NCBI GenBank assembly: GCA_001695595.3
Contig: MBPM02000012.1
Location: 1,178,001-1,242,000 of the forward strand
Origin: Plasmopara viticola
Lineage: Eukaryota > Oomycota > Peronosporomycetes > Peronosporales > Peronosporaceae
Length of the DNA: 64,000 nucleotides
Direction of reading: 5' to 3'
Of the stretch, positions 1 through 12,300 are shown one piece after another. Numbering within the stretch: position 1 is the stretch's first letter; the number at the start of each line of letters is the position of its first letter. The notes beneath the pieces are model-generated. The model was not told where the DNA came from. It ran no database searches and saw only the letters and a list, made by a program, of their open reading frames with translations. The translations under genes and the position numbers were made by a program.

Positions 1-412
1 GAACATTGTAGCGCGGGTCGTTCAACAAAGCTGGATCCTCCAACACGTACAAGAGCTGGGCGTCCAAAATGTCGGGGAAATTTTCACTCAATTCAGCGAG
101 TTTCGCGTCCGACGACACGTCAAAAAAATCCGCCACTTCCTCCAACGTCGATTGGATGATCGTGGCCCCGCAGCCGTACGCGATCGACTCGCCCACGACG
201 CTGTCGGGATACCGCGCTTCGCCCTTGTACAGTTGAATTCCCCGGTGCATCCCGCCTTCCTCCCATCGCACCGGTCCTTCGTTATTGCGCGTGGCGTCAA
301 CGAGCGACTTGGCCGACTCTTTGGCTTTGCCCACAAGATATTGCTCCTCGCGGGCCGTGAGCTCGGGGCATCGAAAGAAATGCGGCGGCAGGGGCAACGT
401 CTTGTTGGTCAT
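1..412 (-). CDS. START-like domain protein, N-terminal part (runs off the left edge)
   Basis: I translated the minus strand from the ATG at 412-410; the frame stays open for 137 codons to the window edge, so the C-terminus lies outside. The product starts MTNKTLPLPPHFFRCPEL and continues with an E-E-x-Y-L helix, a P-V-x-W segment, a G-x-x-L-Y-K-G-E strand and a T-L-E-E-V-A-D-F-F segment followed by D-I-L-D-A-x-x-L-Y. That order is the beginning of the START-like lipid-binding domain that oomycetes have in large numbers, often joined to a FYVE zinc finger. The ligand cannot be inferred. The in-frame stop TAG at 451-449 leaves no other upstream ATG, so this start is likely. Plus-strand frames over this stretch are shadows. 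Family assignment is from remembered pattern, not a search. Confidence 0.75.
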   Translation of the reverse strand, partial: MTNKTLPLPPHFFRCPELTAREEQYLVGKAKESAKSLVDATRNNEGPVRWEEGGMHRGIQLYKGEARYPDSVVGESIAYGCGATIIQSTLEEVADFFDVSSDAKLAELSENFPDILDAQLLYVLEDPALLNDPRYNV

Positions 413-3400
413 CGTGTAATCGCCCAGACGACGGGGAAATGGATTCGACTATGCGGTCGCACCGTGGAGAACACGGGCTTGGGGACGAGACGGGGAATGG
501 GTGAGGCGGCTACTTCCTCTCTGTCGTCGCAACGCGGTCGTCCTTTTCTATCGCCTCGGCTTTCTAGCCACGATGTACAGTCGATCGGGGCGAACAAACC
601 AGTCTGATCCCTGACGGATGGCTACCACCTTGAACAAAGACTGACTGGAATAGGCGCCTTCTCTCGAGGAATAACCCTCTTTTAATTATAATCCTCCTGC
701 TGTACAGCCCTCATTCTCTCCTTTCGAAAAGAATGATGACGCCTAATACTCAAGCGATTATGTTGGATATTAATAACAATTGCCTCCCCCACGTGCACGA
801 CATGGATCTAAATAGATTCTAATACTGTAAAAAAGGGACAGCGAGGGAGAAAAAAAGACAGGTGGTTGAGGATTGCCTTGCTACTAGCGAGCATAGAATT
901 TTATAAGGGCGGAAGTTGGACAGACGTTCGGCAACATTAATTACTCGCGTACCCACTACTACATTTGTTTTTCGTCTTTGTCAGGGAATTCCGATATGCA
1001 ACGAATGGAGAGTTAAGGCGCTAATGACCTTTACACTTAGGTCTCCCAGAACCCTAATTACCTCATGAAATACCCTGCTTAATTTTTATGCAAGTACTAA
1101 TCCAAGTGGGCGAAAGGGAAGTGGCCGTAAGCCAAGCCAAATGATATTAACTGACTAGTGTCTTCAGCACTCAAGTATAACGAAGAGGTCAATTCACAAA
1201 AACACATGTATGTGTTACTTTCTGTGACGGAGACTTGTAGAGAGGAGGAGTACCAAAACTTCTAAGGGCTTCCGATGAACGATTTTTAACCTAAGTGTGC
1301 AACACAATGCAGCTGGAAGGCTGATTTTTTAACACATTGTCTATCCTATTTTCATTTTATTCCAAATTCACAGATCAAACTATATAATTTAGGCAAATAA
1401 ATTACCGCTTAAGTATCCTTCGAAGAGCCTGCTCTTTAAGGGCTCATTTCTAAGGAGACACATATTCCACTACAAAAGTTACATCCCACTCAAACAAAAG
1501 AGAAAAAAGTGTTATCTATAATGTTTTCTCCGAAAAGTTAATTGGTCATTTCTAGGCTGCAGATCAGCCAGAGTTCATTCAACAATAACCCAAGCCAAAT
1601 TCAAAGAAAATTGCCTCGGCTTTTGGTATTACAGTATCAAAATTGGTCTGTGCGCCTAAGGCTGTGCCTGAGCGTTTGTACAATAAGCGACTAAATGTAA
1701 GAAATCAACCGCCAGAGAGCCGCTAAGGCCTGGAATAGCCTTCCACTCTGCGCGGAGGGGAACTCTCACCTATTACTTCCCTCGCTCGGTAATTCACAGC
1801 TTTAAGCGATTAAGTTGGCACCTATTCGCTTGTCCCTTTGTCACTAGGGCTGTGTTCGATGATCACGTTGTCAAAACAAACTCATCGCCCAGGACTACGC
1901 CTTTGAAGGTGTCTAAATAATGACAGACTCACCGGCTAGCGAAGGTCCTTACTAGAAAAGACTGAAAGTTCACCATTTTCTAGGGCAAAGACCCGACCTG
2001 AGCGCCTTCGTCGATGAGCTGGCCAAAATTGAGTATTTGGAGAAAGACAGAAAAGTCAGAGACAACAATCCTCAACACGTATCTCGAGTAAGTCCAGTGA
2101 CCATAGTCACTAACACAGTGGGCGAGGGACTACGTGACTTACAACCACCGGGCCTCGACACAGTCGTCATCCCGTGAGCGATCTACTTCTTCTCTGGACA
2201 ACGAGTCCGACGAGAAAGAGAATGGCCTTCTGGATGGGTACTACCCGGCCGATGTAGGCCATGGCGCCGAGCAATACGCTCACATAGCGCCCTGTGAAAG
2301 ATTTATAGTCGTGTGGCGTCTACAAGTGGCACTTTAATTAAAAGACGACCTTGTTGTAGCGAGACCTTACAGCGGCTATGCGCGTATTTTACAATCGCAT
2401 GAACTTTCTCCAAAAAAAATTAAATGGCGTTAAAAGAGGCTTGACGACAAGTATAGCTTGCACCCAGTATGAAATATTTCTTGTTACTGTCTCCGTTACA
2501 ATAGTCGGGGGGAGCTATTATGAGATTAGGTGCTACTTTTCGGTATTCAACTCGAGTCCTAACCACTTAGACGAAGTGCATTAAATCCATAGTATAGAAG
2601 CACAATTTGCTCACGTGGTCGGTCAGAGATAACTCACCTTTGAGATGTCTTGGCTTCGGCACAATGTCAAGCAGAGCGCTTAAAATCTAAGTTTGGAGCG
2701 CGTGTCTAACGCGCGGCCAAGAGATTCCGGCTGACATGCAAATCCCCGTTGCATTGGATTCTAGATCGTGAGAAATGCTCGGCTCGAAATTATTGTAAGA
2801 AGTTGTTGACGTTGTGTAAAATTGCTGTCTTGGTTGCTTTACATCAAAGGTACAAATACTGATAACAAACTAGCATTAAACATACAAATACGTTACATAA
2901 CTGCAACAACTCACTCTTAGTGGAATAGAAGATCGCATTCGCTTTGCTTTGTCGGTATTCAAAATAAGGCTGGCTCAATTTCTGTACGAAGAACTTCATG
3001 CTCGAAGACTCCGAATCACCGTTAGAATGCGTAGTTCTCGTACATGAGAAGCTAAATAGCATAATTGTGCCTGTAGGAATGGTGTGTCACCTTAATTTCT
3101 ATGGTGTTCAACATATCTGTCATCGCGCTAAAAGCCGTTAATTCTACACTGCAAGTGATACGATCCTTCCTTTTTTATATTAGCCAAAACTGCACCAAAA
3201 GTTACATCCCCACTAGCTCATGACCACAAGGGCTCTTTGCCGGATTGCGTTAATTCGAGTCGCACCAGCTCTCAACCACGTGACAGCCAGCACGCGGTTG
3301 AGTGAGCAGTAGACAAGTACAGTCTAAATCAGTAAGCGTCCAGCTTAAGTCTGAGAAAGCAGTCTGACTTAGCAATTCAGTAAGCGATAAGGCGAGCGGC

Positions 3401-3863
3401 GTAGGAGATGATAAGCAAATTGTATTGGAGCAGTCCAGCAAGAGAATCAATGATATAAAGATGCACGACGCGGGACCAGACAAGGGAATGCGACGTGAGA
3501 GAATCGATTAGCCGAGCCGCGGGCCAAAAAACCCAAAATATTGTTTTTCGAGAAATTGCTGACTAGGCAAATAGCTAAGCTGCTTGTTACGTTTATATTG
3601 ATTAGCCACTCTTAAAAGGCCATCACGGGTAATGTTGCACAATGAAAGCTATATGGGTCACACGTAAATATCGTTAGCATAGCTCTTTACCGAAACAGTT
3701 GAATATGTTGATCCTTAAGATTTGATTAATTAAAAGCAGTAAGAGTCCAAATTTGACTGCAAACTGCATATTTGGTACTTCCAGGAAGAGCTGCACATTC
3801 AGTGTTATTTTTTGATAAGGCGATCAGTTAGTGCAGTATCTGCATCTGTTACATTTTTTTTTA
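413..3863. other. Gene-free stretch, AT-rich
   Basis: No frame longer than about 75 codons has a recognisable domain. Around 1,990-2,340 there are short coding-like runs on the plus strand, among them SAFVDELAKIEYLEKDRKV in one frame. They may be retroelement gag debris, but I cannot match them to a family. Confidence 0.5.
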
Positions 3864-4056
3864 GGGAAATGATACCGGGCAGGCACTTTTCGCTAACGGG
3901 CAGGCACTGATGTTTATATGAATTAAATTGATTGGCATTTCTTCTCTGTGATTTGCTGGAGGGTTAAATCTCAGTCGTGATACCAATTCTCATATGCTAC
4001 ACCAATCTCAGATGCAACTTATCCCAAAACTACTTTTCGACGTTAAAACCGCGACT
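3864..4056 (+). repeat. Left terminal inverted repeat
   Basis: It pairs with 4271-4463 over its whole length with a few mismatches. It contains two short repeats of the motif GGGCAGGCACT. Confidence 0.85.
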
Positions 4057-4270
4057 GAGCATACAAAAACAATGTTCTTGAAGTCGTCTGTTGTCGGATT
4101 GTTGTTGTAGTAGTACGTGTGTTTGACTGACACAATAAACCCCTCATCTCCGAGCTCCGTGTTTATAGCTTTGCGTGCATCCTCGTGAGAGTTGAAGACA
4201 CGCTGACCAAGAGTTTGCAGGGTGTTCAAGGTGATTTTATTGCGGAAGAATACGTCAAAGTTGCGTGGAA
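4057..4270 (-). pseudogene. Transposase N-terminal fragment inside the foldback element
   Basis: The minus strand between the TIRs is open throughout and continues into the left TIR. Residues include a F-N-S-H-E-D-A-R-K-A helix, then G-F-I-V-S-V-K-H-T-Y and D-D-F-K-N-I-V-F-V-C-S. The layout (helix with E-D-A, G-F-x-V strand, then a strand ending in Cys) resembles the start of a FAR1/WRKY-type zinc-binding domain found at the N-terminus of Mutator-like transposases. There is no ATG at a sensible place and no catalytic domain, so this is a leftover of an autonomous parent that was internally deleted. The family call is tentative. Confidence 0.45.
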
Positions 4271-4463
4271 AGTCGCGGTTTTAACGTCGAAAAGTAGTTT
4301 TGGGATAAGTTGCATCTGAGATTGGTGTAGCATATGAGAATTGATATCACGACTGAGAATTAACCCTCCAGCCAATCACAGAGAAGAAATGCCAATCAAT
4401 TTAATTCATACAAACATCAGTGCCTGCCCGTTAACGAAAAGTGCCTGCCCGGTATCATTTCCC
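4271..4463 (-). repeat. Right terminal inverted repeat
   Basis: Inverted copy of 3864-4056; both arms are 193 bp. Confidence 0.85.
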
Positions 4464-4788
4464 TTTTTTATTTATTGTGAATTTAGTGGATTAAACAATA
4501 TTACCTTTGACATCTCATAATTCCGTATAACTTAGTATCATAAGCCCCTTAACCTTAACTATGCACTGGGATATCAGGCATTCGCTATTGCGCTACTACC
4601 TTTTTTTAATTGTTAATGCACGTTTCAGGCACGATAAAGGAGAGGGCGCGGATACGATATACCGACCAAAAGTTTACACAAGCAGCCACTGGCACGCTTA
4701 TCGTCTGGCAACATATTTTCTATATATCTTGCAAAATGTCTTAAAACTTGACTAAATCCCTTTCTTAGTGACATGTTATTAAAACACT
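4464..4788. other. Upstream region of the SET/MYND gene
   Basis: AT-rich, with no recognisable gene. It must hold the promoter of the gene starting at 4789, but I see no clear core element. Confidence 0.4.
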
Positions 4789-6315
4789 ATGACTTCATAT
4801 CGCGAAGTGGTGGATGCGCACAAAGGCCGAGGCGCCGTAGCGTCTGTAGCGTTGCGTGCAGGTACTTGTGTCCTTCGTACGACCGTCGATTGCGCCGTAG
4901 CGTATTCTTCTTGTAGTTGGTGTTTTCAATCCCAAGTCACTCTCCAGCGCTGTACAGGCTGCCGCAAAGTTCGCTACTGCTCTCGCACGTGTCAACAGCA
5001 AGACTGGTCGCAACATCGACGAGAATGCTCCGCATGGCGCACGATTCCAGCTTCCACTTTCTCATATACTATTTTACTAGTCACTCGACTCGCCATCAAG
5101 CTCTATCTGAGCTCTGGACCCAGAGAAGAGAAGGATCGCGTGCTTAAATTATGCCACCACTTAGCCGACCATACGAAGGCACAACAGCAACAGTTCAGTG
5201 AGATGACGCAATTAGTACTTTCCCTGTTGGCTAGATGCAAAGTGAGTGATAAAGAGAACCTGTCAGAGTTTCAGACGCTTCAGAACGAGTTAGAGTTAGA
5301 GATTATGGAATTGTTTGGACGAGTCAACTGTAACGCCTTTTCAATCGTAAACAATTTGACGAACGAAGTAACTGGCATCGGATTGTTCTCAGACGGTTCT
5401 CTTTTCAATCATGACTGTGATCCCAATTGTGTAGTCACTTTTAAGGACCGCGAGATGCTCGTACACGTGGTAAAAGACGTCGATGGGGGTCAAGAACTTA
5501 CGATCTCATATGTAGAGTTGCTGCAGTCGACAAACAAGAGGCAGAAAGAGCTGAAAGAGTCGTACTTTTTTGAATGTCAATGTACACGGTGTCTTGCTGC
5601 TATCAGGCAAGAGACGTTTGAAGACTGGTTTTTGGATGGTTTGATGTGTGATAACAAGCTTTGCGTTGACGGAGTCGTAGTCGAGACTACCGATTCTAAT
5701 GGTGAAGTTCTTTCTGCAATGTGCAAAATGTGTGGAATGTTGAGGAATCATAAGGAAATCAGTAAGCTCAGAGAAGAGGTAGAGGCGATGAAAGTTTGCA
5801 ATCTTTCTGAGCAAGACAAGTGGATGACGTATCAACACCAATGGGAAATTGGAATGAAGAGATTAAAACTTCACACTAGAAATGCAAAGGTCGCTATGAT
5901 GGCTCGAAAGATGGGTAATTTCTTGATGAGTTTAACGTCTGGAGAGATGCGTCTCCATGCTCTTCCATTCTATACGTCCGAGTTGCGCGCTGTCGACTGG
6001 CTACTGCCGCAGACTAAACTTCCGGCACGTGGTCTTCTGCACCTGCAAATTGGAAAACTTATATATGAAGGGGTTTGTCAATGTCCAGGCACTTTGTCGC
6101 GCATAAAGCAAGCTGAGCAGCTTCAGATAGCCGAAAAACATCTTCAACAATCTCTTTTAATGTAAGTATCGTGTTGATGTAAAGGTGTGGTATGAAGTAG
6201 ACATAACGATTGCTTCCCTGGCAGATTGGACTGTGCATGTGGAAGTGCAAGTGCAGCGGCGCAGACTGCAAATTCAATGCTGTACGAGGTTCTGTGCGCT
6301 GCTCAGCAGCTTTAA
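4789..6315 (+). CDS. SET and MYND domain protein (SMYD-like lysine methyltransferase), two exons
   Basis: Exons 4789-6161 and 6225-6315 are joined across a 63-bp intron (GTAAGT donor, CAG acceptor), giving 487 residues. Without splicing the frame stops at TAA 6163-6165, which overlaps the donor; splicing adds 30 residues. Residues 1-30 hold the first SET strand with K-G-R-G. A MYND zinc finger follows (C42, C45, C55, C58, C64, C68, H76, C80). The SET core has N-H-D-C-D-P-N-C at 207-214 and the E-L-T-I-S-Y-V cofactor/substrate motif near 236-242. A post-SET C-x-C-x2-C is at 263-268. The C-terminal third looks helical, as in SMYD proteins. SMYD proteins transfer methyl groups from S-adenosylmethionine to lysines of histones or other proteins. 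It converges on the kinase gene at 6704-7709. Confidence 0.88.
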
Positions 6316-6703
6316 GAACAATTGTAGAGATAAACTACAAATCACTCCTTGCTCTTTACGCAGCCTAATCATACGTGAATGGTATAGGCTAATCCGGCCT
6401 GATTGACTACTGCAAGTCGAAGTGATATTGTACACAATTGTCAACCTGATTATAATGACGTTATCTAACACACACCGTAAATGCGTCCGCTATATTAGTC
6501 ACCTTAACTCTAAGATTCTAATAATTCAACAAGCTTAGTGCTCTCCACCATCTTTATTGCGTCTCAATGAAGCAATTTAAACGACTCCCTCCAAATATCG
6601 AGCAAATATAAATTAGATTAAAATAGCATTCTTGATACAAAAACTTGTTCGTGACCCTGCAACAATACAAAGTCGAGTTTATTTTCCAGCATTAGGAGCA
6701 TTG
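6316..6703. other. Shared 3' region of two convergent genes
   Basis: 388 bp between the stop codons of the SET/MYND gene and the kinase gene. It is AT-rich, and I see no further gene. Confidence 0.6.
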
Positions 6704-7709
6704 TTACATCCAGGTGTCATTCGTGTACAAAATGCCTGCTTTCTTAAAGTCCGTTTTGCGCAGCGACTGCTTGACGAACGGCAGCACTTTCATAATGGCA
6801 CTGAATTCAGGCCGCCGCGAAGGATCAGGATTCCAACAGTGTTCAATCAGCTCAGCAATCTTGGACGGCGTGTGACGAGGCAACGCTGGTCGCAGTTGCT
6901 GCTCGGCCACTGCTATCGCAGCTACAATACAAGACCCATCAATGAATTGTCATATTGCTTGTAATAGATCACAAACTCGTACTCTGCATGGGCGTCTGCT
7001 TCTTATATGGAATATCTTTGGCTAGCAGCTCCCACATGACGATTGCGAAGCTATACACGTCGGCCTTGCTGGAATAAGGTTCATGCCGTATGACCTCGGG
7101 AGCCATCCATTTGTATGTGCCCGTCTCAGCTGTCAGGTCAGCCGAGCGCCCCAACTCCATGACACAACTAAGGCCAAAGTCGGAAATTTTGGCCGTACCC
7201 TTCGCATCTAGCAACACGTTGCTACTCTTTAGATCTCGATGCATGACTGAGTGTTCGTGTAGATAAGTCATAGCACGAGCCACGTCACTAGCTAAACGAA
7301 AAAAGTCAATCATGACCGTGGATTTGGCCCACAAGACACTCGATAGGGCACCACCATCCATGAACTCGAATACGAGGCAGTAGCGCGGTGGTCCACAAAC
7401 CGAACCCAAGAATTGCACAATATTGCGATGGTGTAATGCACTGGCCACTTCCTCTTCACGGCAGAATTCCTTAAAAAGTTCCTTGGCTAGATTTTTTCGA
7501 TACGCGACGGACAAGTCCATCAGTTTGGCCGCCACATGGCGCCCAGTCCAATATGCGCTAAAGGTGTTTCCTGAGCGGCCCGTGCCAACGACCTCTTTCA
7601 GCTTTAGCTCAGAGAACGGCAACAAGCACGGAGAGGATGAAGATTGCGATCTTTTTTTTTGGCGGCCAAAGAGCGGCATAATTTGATTTTGCAGAAAATA
7701 CCATGCCAA
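6704..7709 (-). CDS. TKL-family protein kinase, two exons
   Basis: Exon 1 is 7709-6983 and exon 2 is 6921-6704, separated by a 61-bp intron (GTACGA donor, TTGTAG acceptor); the product is 314 residues. Unspliced, the frame would stop at 6969 before subdomains X-XI. Visible kinase features: glycine loop G-T-G-R-S-G (42-47), catalytic Lys62 in V-A-A-K, H-R-D-L-K-S-S-N (157-164), D-F-G (177-179), W-M-A-P-E (201-205), and in exon 2 the C-W-N-P-D-P-S-R-R-P motif typical of tyrosine-kinase-like (MLK/Raf-like) kinases. The K-S-S-N form of the catalytic loop indicates Ser/Thr specificity. All catalytic residues are present, so it should be active. It is little more than a bare kinase domain, with no receptor or ankyrin part. 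Met11 is an alternative start. Confidence 0.9.
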
Positions 7710-10700
7710 TAAGCCGTGCCAGATTGGTTTTCAACGAGAACTAAGTCTTTCCCAGTCGGTTTCGGCTATGTGGAGAAAACTCCTTAATCCCAGTGGTAGA
7801 CACGTTGGAGCGTAGGAAAAAGACAAAAAGTAACTGGCAAAAGTGCAGTGGGAGTAAGAGCGTTCTGAATAGTGCAATGATGCACCCCGCCGCTGGTGGG
7901 ATGTCGAGGCATTGCTGTAACAAACTCAAAGGTGTCCGTTACTTGATCTTCTACAAAGTATATGAAAGCGCTACACCCAAGTGTGTATCCAGGGCTTTTA
8001 ACAGAATATAGCTATCTAATTCCTAAAAATGTGATAGTCCTAGTACGCGATCTTTTACTCGGAGGATCACATGGATGCACTCACGTATAATAAGTGCAGA
8101 TAATTTCTTGATTCGGAAGGGGTGCGGGGACCAGACCAAGCAGGCAAGGCAGGAGTGCCATTGACAGACTTAGACGTCGGCCGCGCAGGATCAAAGTGAC
8201 AATCATACCTCGTGATCCAAATTGTGCTTAACGATCTAACACAAGTCACTGTCCAAGTCGATCTACGGCAAAGAACAAGCATGGCGGTACAAGCGTCCTG
8301 GCTCACTTGATCGGGTAGCAAAGACACCGAACATCTTGTACTACAAACAGAAGCAGAAGGTTGCGCGAACTTAGCCCGCTCGGGCGTCCGGCGATCGTTA
8401 GTGTCAGTTGTCCCGCGGGATGTCAAATTAGCTTTGGCAGATAAAGCATTTCTTTGTTTTAATGGGAAAGTTTTGCATGTGCAAGGCCTTAGTGCGGGTG
8501 GCTCACTCGCACGTAGGGCTAGGACGTCTGCTGTATGACATCCAAAAACAGCGCACGACGTAATTGTCGGGTGCAACACACCAAAGTAATATAGGCACAT
8601 ACCTTTAATGGGCCTACATTACGCGGCTCGCTGGTTAATTTTTCTTTTGCCCACTGTACGACTCTGACAATTAGCTGACAGCCGCAAAAACTCGGACTAG
8701 ATTCGGGTGAGACTAATTGTGTGCCGGGAATTTCGGCGCGTGGTTTGCTGCGTGGTGACCAGGAAACATTCAAACCTGCTGAGAGCGGTAATCCATTGAC
8801 CATCATGCAAATCTTGTACAGGGAGCAGACATTAAAACAGTCGAGAGTGCCGGTGCTGACACCGATGAGTGCTTTCTTCTCGGAATCTACTTTTACTCTG
8901 GAGTTTTTTGTGGCTAAGCGATGGCCCTCATATAATTGATCAAAACCACGGAGATGCCAATAAATGTTGATAACGAACGGGCGACGACGCGTGCTTAGCA
9001 ATTTGGCGAGCAAGCTTTACCAAAGGCAAGAACGCATTTCAACTTGGAGGACGTCCGGTATTCAAATTTTTGAAAAGATACACCGACGCGGGTAGGTACC
9101 GCATCGAAGTATGGTGTCAGAAGCCAGCAATGCGGTATCATCGAGTGCGAGATAGGACACAATCGATGTAGAGACATATTTTTTTTTACGAATAGGCCAT
9201 CTTGAATATTTTTTTATAGCAGCGATCCTAGCGGGAAGAGCTTAAATAAGATGCCCTACTGCATATTTGACACGAATTCAAAAATACTGCCGTTTCAATT
9301 TACAGTCATAATCATCAAATATTTGTCGCTGGAGAAAGAGGTCATAATGGTACAAGTGCGTCGGCGTTGTACACTAGCAAAAAGACTCATTTACGAAACA
9401 TTTGTACAAGTGAGGCCATTGGCGATCGTGTAAAGCTGCCGCAAAATTCGTTAGGTGATGCAAATGACCGCTAACGTATGCATCATGCTATTTGAGAGAA
9501 GTATATAAGCGTAATTTGAAGTGGCGAAATGCGAGGCGTCGAAGTTCTTGGGGCAGTACGAAGCAGCTCACCGTCGAGCTGGAAGAGACGACTTTAGTCG
9601 TGCGTTCTGTTCTTGTGCTTTTGATGTGGCTTCACTTGGGAAGCATGTCTCGATTGAAGTAGAGGCAAGTTGTTTTGAACCGAAACGGTGTTATCAATTT
9701 GTCACAGAGTGGCAGTACCGAGATTACGCTCGTCAGATTAATCTCTGGTGAAATACGAAATATGCAATCTTTGTTCTCGTTGTCGGATGACTGACGACCC
9801 AAGTCTCGTCACAAAATATAATTAGGGCACCGGAAGAGCATCAGCTAGAGTGTCAGAATAATTCGATTTAAAATGTACCACAATATTGTATTCTGGAATA
9901 AAATTGAAGCCACATAAACATGCGCCAAATGAAACTAGAACTTTCCGTAATCGGTGTAGACAGCAATATCGGCTTGTCGAGAAAGAGCACCCTGAGTATG
10001 TTTAAAGCGCAGCACATGACAAAGCGTTTCATGTCGTGCAGCAGGTAGTATCGCCTGGTGGTTGCTCACTATGCGCTTCCAATCTAAGCATTAGATCGCA
10101 TTAGAGCTACATCATTGGCGGCGTAAAACGATTGTGCACCATCTACTAGTGGAGCAATTTTACGTCGTCTTTGGTGGAAGTGATTTTGCCATCGACCGTA
10201 TGCCAGAATGCGTTCATCGTATCACGACCACTTAAAGTCCTTCCTTACAAAAAGGGAGATTAGATCGATTAAGCGTAGTCCTTCGCGTACTTGCGTAAAT
10301 AAATCACAAACCCAGGCACAAAATGCAATGTAGTCGGATCCAATGCGTCGGGAATGCTGTAATGGAAGTCGCCTGCCTAGACGAGCACGTACGCTGTCAT
10401 TACTCGTACTGGTATCTTTAATGCGCACAATATACAGCTTAAGGTAGGCATACAGAAGGCTCTTGATCATGGTTTAGAACCAGGATGATGCATTTAATGT
10501 GTGATTGTACTGCACTAAGATCGTTCTTCGAGAAGCTATGCACAAAAATGCCGTCAAAGATACTCAGCACGAAACGACGGCACGAGAAAAGCACTTGGCA
10601 CACCCTGCAACTAAACAAGGCAGGAGCATTCCTCAAGCGTTGCGTCACCCCAAGTCACTGGCCGAGCATTCTTTCGAAGGACTGATGCCATTAAAAGGAT

Positions 10701-11941
10701 GTTGCTGAGCCTCGTCAATCTATTACACAAGCTGCGTGGCACTAAAGTCGGTACAATTGGCCATGAAGTCAAAGAAATATCATATTATCAATTGAAACTG
10801 TACTCAGACGGTAATTCGTACAGCTTGCCAAAGGCGTGGCGATGCACTATCCCACAAGGAATTTTTCGCGCTCTTGACCCGCCCAATGACAATTTTTGTT
10901 AAGCTTGCCAGATTTATGACTTGTTCTCTTGAGAACGTATTCTTTCTAGCCATGCATAAGTTTGTTATCGTATCGAATACTTCAACAGCCAAACTTTTGC
11001 CAGGATCTTGTCAAGAAAGACATCCGCCAATTTGCAGACGACGCTGTCGTCGATACGGCAAGCGGTCATATTGGTTGCGCTGTGAAGTACTATTTCCGCA
11101 AGGACTTTGATTTGGCGCTCACTAGCCGCAGCAACGACTGTTTGTTGTCAACTTCGAATGCGGCCTCTTTTATATATTCTATATTACCAGAAGAGACCTG
11201 AAAAACGCGTTAGAAACACAGCGTTATAAGGTGGCATCGCGTTTTTGTGTGTGCAAACGCGATTCGCACCTTCTTTAACGTGTTGCATAACGTAGATCAT
11301 ACCAAATGACTCACTTGGCTATGAATTGTACGACAGTCGCGCTTCATTTTGCGGCAGCGATTGTGCTAATTTTTCTTCTATTTAATATTGTCTGAGCTCG
11401 GAAAGGTGAAATGCTATTACTGAGCAAAAAACACCTAGGGGAAGCTCATCTCCACTGTGCAAAAGTCTCAATTCGATCGTCTCGCGCGGTGAGAAGGTCG
11501 AGCAAAGTGTTATCTTATTTGACGACCATTTTTAGCGCAATAACCTCTCCTCAAGTGTAAAATTGGATTTCGGAAGGTTCCGCTCGACTATTGTCGTTGT
11601 CGGAAGCCCTTACTCAACTTACTTTTGAAGCGTAGGGGTCTTGTCCGACCGCCGTCTCCTGATGTAAGAAGGTATTCTTGTTCACTCAACTCCGTTATCT
11701 ACCTTCGCATTAGCTTGGACGTTTAAACATCCCGCAACATGTGTAAATTAGCTCATGCCTCTTTCTGTGCACTGCGTGATTTGAAGTCTTCGTCATTGAC
11801 TGTGACGCGGGACCACTATCTCCGAGCAATTAAAATGAAAAAGCAAATTCTGACGTTTGATCGATCTCGACAGCCAAACAATGACTAGCTGATACTGTAC
11901 TTGCTCCAAAAAATTAAAGAATAACTGACCGCAATACTAAG
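7710..11941. other. 4.2-kb stretch without a recognisable gene
   Basis: Several frames of 60-180 codons occur. The longest are two overlapping minus-strand frames, 8067-8600 and 8519-9013, and there is a plus frame at 9521-9751. None shows a domain I recognise, and the two minus frames do not join with a convincing splice. Around 10,690-11,200 successive plus-strand frames read like a frameshifted, decayed coding sequence (for instance an R-Q-F-A-D-D-A-V-V-D-T segment near 11,030). I treat the region as intergenic debris. Confidence 0.5.
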
Positions 11942-12300
11942 TTAGGTGACTACATAGCCGTTGTTGGCGCGGATTCCGCCAAGCTTAAAGGGAGGTGCTA
12001 GCTTTTGTAGCGGTACGCGGAGTGGCTTTCCGTCAGCAAGTCTGACGATGACTCCGCCAGGTACGTGGCGAGTTTTTTTGCGGACGCTTCGACTAAATTT
12101 ACACGCGAAATTAATATTTTCAATGGTGCGCGCTTCTGATTGTAATAACACCAAGTAGCTGGGCATTGTCTAGCAAAACGATCATAATAATACAGCTGTC
12201 GATAACAAATTACTGTTTTAGCCAAATTTGTACGAGGTGGACCCAATCTCATGCCATTAAGGACCTCGCTTAAATCTGTGGATGACGAAGCCGCACTCTT
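11942..12300 (-). pseudogene. Ty3/gypsy gag-protease remnant
   Basis: On the minus strand one frame near 12,230-12,170 reads Y-D-R-F-A-R-Q-C-P-A-T-W-C-Y, which is the shape of a gag zinc knuckle (G-H-F-A-R-Q-C-P). After a frameshift, the frame ending at 11,942 reads V-I-V-R-L-A-D-G-K-P-L-R-V-P, the strand pattern that opens the aspartic-protease part of many gypsy polyproteins. The two are in the expected order and spacing but in different frames, so the element is dead. No LTR was found nearby. This is inference from motif shape. Confidence 0.5.

Larger units (their letters stand above)
3864..4463. mobile_element. Foldback DNA transposon with 193-bp TIRs (Mutator-like candidate)
   Basis: The two ends are long inverted repeats, 3864-4056 and 4271-4463, that match almost base for base. 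Each begins GGGAAATGATACC at the outside and ends in GCGACT at the inside. The 214-bp core holds part of a transposase-like protein on the minus strand. Both outer ends abut a T-run plus A (TTTTTTA), which could be a 7-bp or longer target duplication, but the T-run makes this hard to judge. Long TIRs of about 200 bp and a core with a piece of coding sequence are typical of Mutator-like elements and their non-autonomous derivatives. Calling it Mutator-like is an inference. Confidence 0.75.

Noticed and set aside
152..607. A 151-codon plus-strand open frame
   Set aside because: It lies opposite the START-like coding sequence, has no domain, and the minus-strand protein is clearly the real one.
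4789..6165. SET/MYND gene as a single exon ending at 6165
   Set aside because: The stop overlaps a strong GTAAGT donor, a CAG acceptor follows 63 bp on, and the frame continues with protein-like sequence to 6315.
8067..9013. Two overlapping minus-strand frames of 177 and 164 codons as one spliced gene
   Set aside because: A possible GT donor exists near 8,606, but no acceptor gives a product with recognisable domain or composition. Kept as unassigned.
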